Source of the DNA: Bartonella taylorii
GTDB taxonomy: Bacteria > Pseudomonadota > Alphaproteobacteria > Rhizobiales > Rhizobiaceae
NCBI RefSeq assembly: GCF_023920105.1
Contig: NZ_CP083693.1
Coordinates: forward strand, 575,001-639,000
Direction of reading: 5' to 3'
DNA: 64,000 bases
Below are positions 59,520 through 64,000 of the stretch, piece by piece. The translations under genes and the position numbers were made by a program. Numbering within the stretch: position 1 is the stretch's first letter; every line of letters starts with the position of its first letter. Below the pieces are notes generated by a model. It ran no database searches. It was not told the DNA's origin and was given only the letters and a program-made list of their open reading frames with translations.

Positions 59520-60728
59520 ATGAGCAAGGTAGATAATCACGATCATTTTGCTTCGCAGCTTGTGAACAAGAAGGTGAGTCAGAGTGGGTCTCGTGACCGT
59601 TATAAGACTTATGTACCAGCTTATACTCAAGTACCGTTACCGAACAATATGAAAAAACAAATTTTTTTCTGGCTTGGTACGCTGATTTTTTTCATTCTTT
59701 TTATGTTTGTTTTTGGATCCGTTTTGCTTCCTTTCGTAGCAGGAATTGTGTTGGCTTACTTTCTTAACCCCATTGTTCAATTGTTTGAAAAATTTGGTAT
59801 TCGTCGTGTTTTTGGTACTATCCTCATTAGTTTGTTTATTGTTGTTATTTTTGTTGCTGCTTTAGTTATTTTAATTCCTATTATCAGTTGGCAAATACAG
59901 CAGTTTATGAGTGATGGTTTACCTATCTATATTAATCGTATTCAAACTTTTTTTGTTGAGCATGATTTTGATTGGGTTAGGCGCTATTTTGGTAGTGATC
60001 CAAATGAATTACAGAGTAATATTAAAGGGCTTTTGGGAAAAAGTTCTGATTTTATTACATCTCTTTTGAATTCACTTTTGAAGTCAGGAAAATCTATCGT
60101 TAATCTTGTGAGCCTATTTGTTGTGGCACCTGTGGTGGCATTTTACATGTTATTAGATTGGCCGCGTATGGTTGCAGCAGTTGATTCGTTAATACCAAGG
60201 GATCATCTTGAGACTGTTCGCAGTATTTTTTATGAAATGGATAGAGCTATTGCTGGCTTTGTTCGTGGACAAGGAACAGTTTGTTTAATATTGGGAGGGT
60301 ATTATGCTATTGGTTTAACTATCACGGGACTTAATTTTGGTCTTTTGATTGGTATGTTTATTGGTCTTATAAGCTTTGTTCCTTATATTGGTACAATGAG
60401 TGGTTTTGTGCTTTCTGTTGGTGTTGCATGGGTTCAGTTTTACCCCAATAATTGGGGTTGGATCGTCGTTGTTATGGTTCTCTTTTTAATTGGTCAGTTT
60501 ATTGAAGGTTATATTCTTCAACCAAAACTTGTGGGGTCATCAGTGGGATTGCATCCGGTGTGGCTGATGTTTGCACTTTTTGCTTTTTCTTCACTCTTTG
60601 GTTTCACTGGTATGCTTGTTGCGGTTCCTGCTGCGGCGGCTGTTGGTGTTTTGGTTCGTTTTGCTCTTCATACTTACCTTAATTCTCAGATGTATTCACG
60701 AAGTGGAAATTCGGAGTTGCTAGAATGA
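59520..60728 (+). CDS. AI-2E family (PerM-like) membrane transporter
   Basis: A 402-residue membrane protein with about eight helices, of the AI-2E exporter/PerM family. The C-terminal part carries the family segments FVPYIGTMSGFVLSVGVAWV, EGYILQPKLVGSSVGLHPVW and GMLVAVPAAAAVGVLVRF. Members export quorum signals or sodium ions in some bacteria; the substrate here is unknown. ATG 59520 is preferred to an in-frame GTG at 59496, because TTTAGGATATTTT gives an AGGA site at proper distance. Its stop overlaps the hdaA start by four bases, so the two are coupled. Confidence 0.88.
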   Translation: MSKVDNHDHFASQLVNKKVSQSGSRDRYKTYVPAYTQVPLPNNMKKQIFFWLGTLIFFILFMFVFGSVLLPFVAGIVLAYFLNPIVQLFEKFGIRRVFGTILISLFIVVIFVAALVILIPIISWQIQQFMSDGLPIYINRIQTFFVEHDFDWVRRYFGSDPNELQSNIKGLLGKSSDFITSLLNSLLKSGKSIVNLVSLFVVAPVVAFYMLLDWPRMVAAVDSLIPRDHLETVRSIFYEMDRAIAGFVRGQGTVCLILGGYYAIGLTITGLNFGLLIGMFIGLISFVPYIGTMSGFVLSVGVAWVQFYPNNWGWIVVVMVLFLIGQFIEGYILQPKLVGSSVGLHPVWLMFALFAFSSLFGFTGMLVAVPAAAAVGVLVRFALHTYLNSQMYSRSGNSELLE

Positions 60729-61414
60729 AGGGGCGTGAAACGCAATTACCCTTAAACTTTTTTTATAATCCAGCTTTCCAATTTGATGACTTGGTAGTAA
60801 CGGAAAGCAATCGTATGGCTTTTCAGCTTATTGATCATTGGCCAAATTGGGTCTTACCTATTGCAGTTTTGGTTGGAAAAGAAGGATCTGGGAAAACGCA
60901 TTTTTCTAGCGTATGGGTGCAGAAAGCTGATGCTTTAAGTTTTCATCGCAATGAAGTTGATCAGGCTATTGCTGTGGCTTCTTCAGGAAGATCACTTTTA
61001 ATTGAGGATATTGATGCGGATGAAATTAGAGAAACAGAGCTTTTTCACTTAATTAACAGCGTTAAGCAAGCGAATCTTGATGTACATCATGCTACTTTGT
61101 TGATAACGGCACGTACAGTACCTTCAGCGTGGAATTTAAAGTTAAATGATCTCAAAAGTCGCCTTAATTCGGTTATGTTAGTTGCGATTAATCAGCCTGA
61201 TGATGCATTGTTAACAGCTGTTGCTTTTAAACTTTTTTCTGATAAGCAGATTATTGTTCATCCGGATACTATTGCGTATCTTGTAAGCCGTTGTGAGCGT
61301 TCTTTATTTTCATTAAAGCGTGTTATTGATTCCGTTGATCAGTTAGCGTTACAAAGAAAAAGCAAAATAACGCGGGCTGTTATTGCTGAAGTCCTTAATA
61401 TGCAAATACAGTAA
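60725..61414 (+). CDS. hdaA: DnaA-related replication regulator HdaA
   Basis: A 229-residue DnaA-like AAA+ protein. With the DNA sliding clamp it promotes hydrolysis of DnaA-bound ATP and so limits re-initiation. The N-terminal clamp-binding segment TQLPLNFFYNP (QLPL-x-F) is visible at residues 6-16. Walker A is VGKEGSGKTHFSS and Walker B is SLLIEDIDADEI. The DnaA DNA-binding domain IV is absent, as expected. The start overlaps the stop of the PerM-like gene. In many relatives ppk follows, but here it is tRNA-Pro after a long spacer. Confidence 0.92.
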   Translation: MKGRETQLPLNFFYNPAFQFDDLVVTESNRMAFQLIDHWPNWVLPIAVLVGKEGSGKTHFSSVWVQKADALSFHRNEVDQAIAVASSGRSLLIEDIDADEIRETELFHLINSVKQANLDVHHATLLITARTVPSAWNLKLNDLKSRLNSVMLVAINQPDDALLTAVAFKLFSDKQIIVHPDTIAYLVSRCERSLFSLKRVIDSVDQLALQRKSKITRAVIAEVLNMQIQ

Positions 61415-62149
61415 ATATTTTTTATATGGCCCAAATTTCTCAATAGAAAGTGCTTGTGTTCTATTGTTGTTATAATGCTCAGATAGAATGGTTTTTTTAA
61501 GTTTTTTCCTTTTTGGTATAATGGCATTTTTATTTTTTTGTAATTTGCTTAATACGTTTTTTGAATGACTTTGCAGTTTTTAATTTATGACGATTGTTTT
61601 CATGACTTATCCAAGCACATTTAAGCGTTTGAAAGTGATTTTTGAAAAGAAGGTTTTTTCTCTATTGAGAATAGTGTTTGTTCTTTAGTTTATGCATTTG
61701 CATTGTAGGTGAGTATAGAATTAAAAAATAAAAGTGATGGGGAAGATAGAATAGCAGGGGAACTTAATCAGTTTTCTTCATGTTGTATATTGGATTTTAT
61801 ACGAATCAGGTGAGAATGTTGGAGGTTTATACTATTTGGAATTTTTTTGTGATGTTCAAGTTATTTTGTTATTAAAATTATGTTCGTTATATGTTTTGTT
61901 GTCATGAAAGATTTTTGAAAGTAATATAAAAATTGTGTGCTTATGAAAAAATTAGTTGTCTGTTAATGTAAAGTGGATTTTTTAGTATCGTTTGCTTATT
62001 TCTGTCAATGAATGTGTTATTTAGCAAAAAGAATTTTAAAAAAGTTTTTTTTCTGTAAAGAAAAGCAATAAAATTAAAAAAAGTGTGTTTTTCTCTTGCA
62101 CTTCTGTTGTGAAAATTTTAGGGAAGGTGCATCAAATAAATGTGAATGA
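61415..62149. other. Intergenic region between hdaA and tRNA-Pro
   Basis: About 735 strongly AT-rich bases with no gene. In many alphaproteobacteria ppk would follow hdaA here. A promoter for tRNA-Pro lies at its right end; nothing else is supported. Confidence 0.5.
62096..62124 (+). promoter_or_regulatory. Probable promoter of tRNA-Pro
   Basis: TTGCAC (62096-62101) and TAGGGA (62119-62124) are 17 bases apart and end 25 bases before the tRNA. The -35 element fits; the -10 element is weak. Confidence 0.4.
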
Positions 62150-62226
62150 CGGAGCGTAGCGCAGCTTGGTAGCGCACCTGATTTGGGATCAGGGGGTCGT
62201 AGGTTCGAATCCTATCGCTCCGACCA
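62150..62226 (+). tRNA. tRNA-Pro (anticodon TGG)
   Basis: A complete 77-base cloverleaf: the acceptor CGGAGCG pairs with CGCTCCG, the anticodon stem CCTGA/TCAGG encloses TTTGGGA (anticodon TGG), and the T arm is GTAGGTTCGAATCCTAT. An encoded CCA end is present. Confidence 0.97.
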
Positions 62227-62318
62227 TATTTGATAGGATGTGGAAGATAGTTCAAGTAGGGGTGTGTGGCGAGAAATTATCATTTAAATGTTTATGTATC
62301 GTCTAAAGGAAAGTAACC

Positions 62319-62624
62319 ATGATCGCACGTATTTATAATCCTGCGAAGACAGCGATGCAGTCAGGTAGGAGGAGTACTGGTGTTTGGATTTTGCAATATG
62401 AGCCGTTACAGGCAAAAATGCTTGAGCCTCTTATGGGATATACGGCGACATCTGATATGAATAATCAAATAAAAATCCAGTTCAATAGGAAAGAAGAGGC
62501 AGTTGCTTTTGCCCGCAAGAATGCTATTCCTTATCGTGTAGAAAAAACACATAGATCGATTCGGCGTGCTGTTTCTTATTCTGATAATTTTCGCAGTGAT
62601 AGGCAACAACCTTGGACGCATTGA
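62319..62624 (+). CDS. NDUFS4-like complex I accessory protein
   Basis: A 101-residue protein of the ETC complex I subunit (NDUFS4) family. It begins MIARIYNPAKTAMQSGRRST and contains TGVWILQYEP and the central MGYTATSDMNNQIKIQFNRK, which match the conserved GWTSSxDMxxQVxLxF-type core of the mitochondrial 18-kDa subunit. Alphaproteobacterial homologues associate with NADH dehydrogenase. ATG 62319 follows AAAGGAAAG. It lies between tRNA-Pro and tRNA-Arg, alone. Together with the NDUFS6-like gene it is the second mitochondrial-type accessory complex I protein in the window. Confidence 0.9.
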   Translation: MIARIYNPAKTAMQSGRRSTGVWILQYEPLQAKMLEPLMGYTATSDMNNQIKIQFNRKEEAVAFARKNAIPYRVEKTHRSIRRAVSYSDNFRSDRQQPWTH

Positions 62625-62662
62625 GTTAAAGACACTTTTTGGAATTGAGAAAATGATCAGTT

Positions 62663-62739
<77 letters not shown>

Positions 62740-63033
62740 TGTTTGATTAACATCACTGGGTTATGTAAAAGTTCAAAAATTTTGATTTCTTTTAATTCTA
62801 TTGGTTTGTTTTCTTATGTGAGTTTTTATATCAGTCGTTTTGATATAGAGCTACGCTTACTGTTTATCATTTGCTAAAAAATATTCTTTCATTTTTGAAG
62901 TATATAGCGTCTGCGTTAGCACTCTGGGCTGTTACTTATTTTCTTAATCCTTTGGCTGTTTTTTTATTTTTACTGCTTTAGTATCTCACGAACTAGGTTG
63001 GCAAAATTTTCTTAATGGGCTTATTTGATTTTA
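62740..63033. other. Stretch between tRNA-Arg and the integrase remnant
   Basis: Just under 300 AT-rich bases. A short hydrophobic frame (62871-62981, TTG start, about 36 codons) is visible but has no ribosome site. No repeat of the tRNA-Arg 3' end was found in the window. Confidence 0.4.
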
Positions 63034-63432
63034 CTACAAGTTAACATCCTTATCGTTAATAAAACTCGTTTTAAGGATTGATTCTATTTCAGGAAAAATC
63101 AAGAGGAAGGTTCCTATTTTAATTTTTTTTGTTTTGATCATGAATAATATTATCTTTAACGTCTTTCCAGCCAATACGAACCGCATCACTACGACGCAAG
63201 CCCGTATACAGAAGAACATCAATCCATACGCGTTTATGTGTACCGATAGATCGTTTTTGATAATATTTCTCAACGTCTTTTTTCTCCTGCTGTTGGATTG
63301 TTTTCTAAAAGCCCTTGTTCAATTGCCCAATTCAAAAGTCCATTAAGTGTTTTAAGAAAGTTTCTAGCCATTGCTGGCGTTTTTTCCGCCGTTCAACACT
63401 GGCTGGCATAGTGTTTGTAGCCAAGCGTTTTC
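63034..63432 (-). pseudogene. Tyrosine recombinase (phage-type integrase) remnant
   Basis: Minus-strand pieces of one integrase fall in different frames. An N-terminal part around 63345-63430 reads RRKKRQQWLETFLK. A middle part around 63280-63350 reads GLLNWAIEQGLLENNPTAGE. The best piece (63131-63277) contains VLLYTGLRRSDAVRIGWKDV, the box I region with the first catalytic arginine. A last piece (63034-63120) reads TFLLIFPEIESIL. The A-run near 63278 and the region near 63345 hold frame shifts, and the box II H-x-x-R and the catalytic tyrosine are missing. The gene is therefore dead. It points to an integrated phage or island at the adjacent tRNA-Arg. Confidence 0.8.
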
Positions 63433-63605
63433 GGGAGCAACGCTTATGATTTTTGGGCTCAGGAAATATTCCCTCATGTTTACAGCGGCTTTAGCCGTTT
63501 TTTTATGGCTTTAGCGAAAGCCTTTCACCTTTGCAAGAAAAGTGAACGGCATAAGCAAACAGAGAATGCGTTAAAAATGGTAACAACACGTTTTGAGGTT
63601 GAAAA

Positions 63606-63863
63606 TTGAAGTTAATCGAAAAAGTGATGCTGGTGTGTGCACTGAATTTTCTCGCTGGGTGCGTGGCAAATAGGTCTGTTTCTTGTGGTGGCTGGTTGCT
63701 CATTTATTTGGATATGCAAGATGTTGAGGTTACCCGTTACTACCTTGCAAGAGATATTTTGAAGCGTAACAGCAGAGAGCACATTTATGTGATTGGAAAG
63801 ACGGTCAAGAAACGAAGCAACAAAGATAAAGATCTCACAAAAAGAACAACAGCTGCTTCATGA
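63606..63863 (+). CDS. Phage-like small lipoprotein, possibly frameshifted
   Basis: An 85-residue frame starting at TTG 63606, or ATG 63627. A lipoprotein signal is clear: ALNFLAGC places the lipidated cysteine after L-A-G. The following SCGGWLLIYLDMQDVEVTRY resembles small lysis-associated or Rz1-like lipoproteins of phages, by my recollection. Its basic C-terminal tail looks unnatural; another frame from about 63789 reads CDWKDGQETKQQR and stops, which would be a more typical ending, so a frame shift is likely. It lies beside an integrase remnant, which supports a prophage origin. It may be a pseudogene. Confidence 0.5.
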   Translation: MKLIEKVMLVCALNFLAGCVANRSVSCGGWLLIYLDMQDVEVTRYYLARDILKRNSREHIYVIGKTVKKRSNKDKDLTKRTTAAS

Positions 63864-64000
63864 GATGATCAACACCTATCAAGGTTTGAAGATGATGGCA
63901 TGCTTCATGAAGTAGAGTGCGTTTTTTATCTTTATGTTTATTATTGATTTTGCACCTCTCATGGACGCACTAGACAATATCTTTTCACACCTCAAAAATG
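63864..64000. other. Right edge of the window, probable prophage sequence
   Basis: Short plus-strand fragments such as KEQQLLHEMINTYQGLKMM (ending in TAG near 63915) look coding-like but are broken. They may be further phage remnants. The rest holds no gene. Confidence 0.35.

Noticed and set aside
62871..62981. Short hydrophobic frame downstream of tRNA-Arg
   Set aside because: TTG start without a ribosome site in AT-rich DNA, where hydrophobic frames arise by chance.

Overview
The window is AT-rich DNA from an alphaproteobacterium of the order Hyphomicrobiales (Rhizobiales), almost certainly a Bartonella. The protein repertoire is rhizobial/Brucella-like: CckA, HdaA, DksA without a zinc ribbon, GlpX next to Hom, the PurL/PurQ/PurS purine cluster, and NDUFS4- and NDUFS6-like complex I proteins. 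The low GC, the spacers of 0.6-2.4 kb between otherwise conserved genes, and visible gene decay fit a reduced, host-associated genome. The genus is inferred from gene content; the species cannot be called.

Layout. 1-7335: tail of one cyclophilin and a complete second one, a gene-free stretch where relatives usually carry queA, tgt, two unrelated MFS exporters, and icd. 7336-9721: a 2.4 kb gene-poor region with tRNA-Glu and an orphan terminator-like hairpin. 9722-14004: hom, glpX, ilvE and a small membrane protein. 14162-21262: SPOR-domain protein, argS, dgt, an ErpA-type Fe-S carrier and an exported triple-repeat protein. 21307-31563: ccdA, glmU, glmS, recG, dnaE. 31768-40656: FAD monooxygenase and NDUFS6-like zinc protein, then ppk, ppx, rnd, aspS. 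41325-44872: parC and a Bcr/CflA-type exporter. 44941-52754: a long minus-strand block with grxD, bolA, purL, purQ, purS, purC, a small hydrolase, purB and rpe. 52886-61414: flavin reductase, dksA, FliO-like protein, cckA, purN/purM, an AI-2E-family (PerM) membrane protein and hdaA. 61415-64000: tRNA-Pro, NDUFS4-like protein, tRNA-Arg, then a decayed tyrosine integrase and a phage-like lipoprotein that mark an old integration at the tRNA-Arg gene.

Functions that work together: six consecutive or near-consecutive genes plus purN/purM cover much of de novo purine synthesis. GlmS and GlmU feed UDP-GlcNAc to cell-wall synthesis. GrxD and BolA are known [2Fe-2S] partners, and ErpA supplies Fe-S clusters. 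PPK and PPX make and degrade polyphosphate. CckA, HdaA and DksA belong to cell-cycle, replication-initiation and stringent control.

Most of the window is ordinary core genome. The observations most worth checking are a tRNA-guanine transglycosylase that keeps its catalytic aspartates but has lost three of the four expected zinc ligands and has no queA beside it, an orphan terminator pointing to an unannotated transcript, an elaborate stem-loop upstream of an exporter, an exported protein built of three diverged repeats, and the integrase remnant beside tRNA-Arg. I found no clear new multi-gene system.
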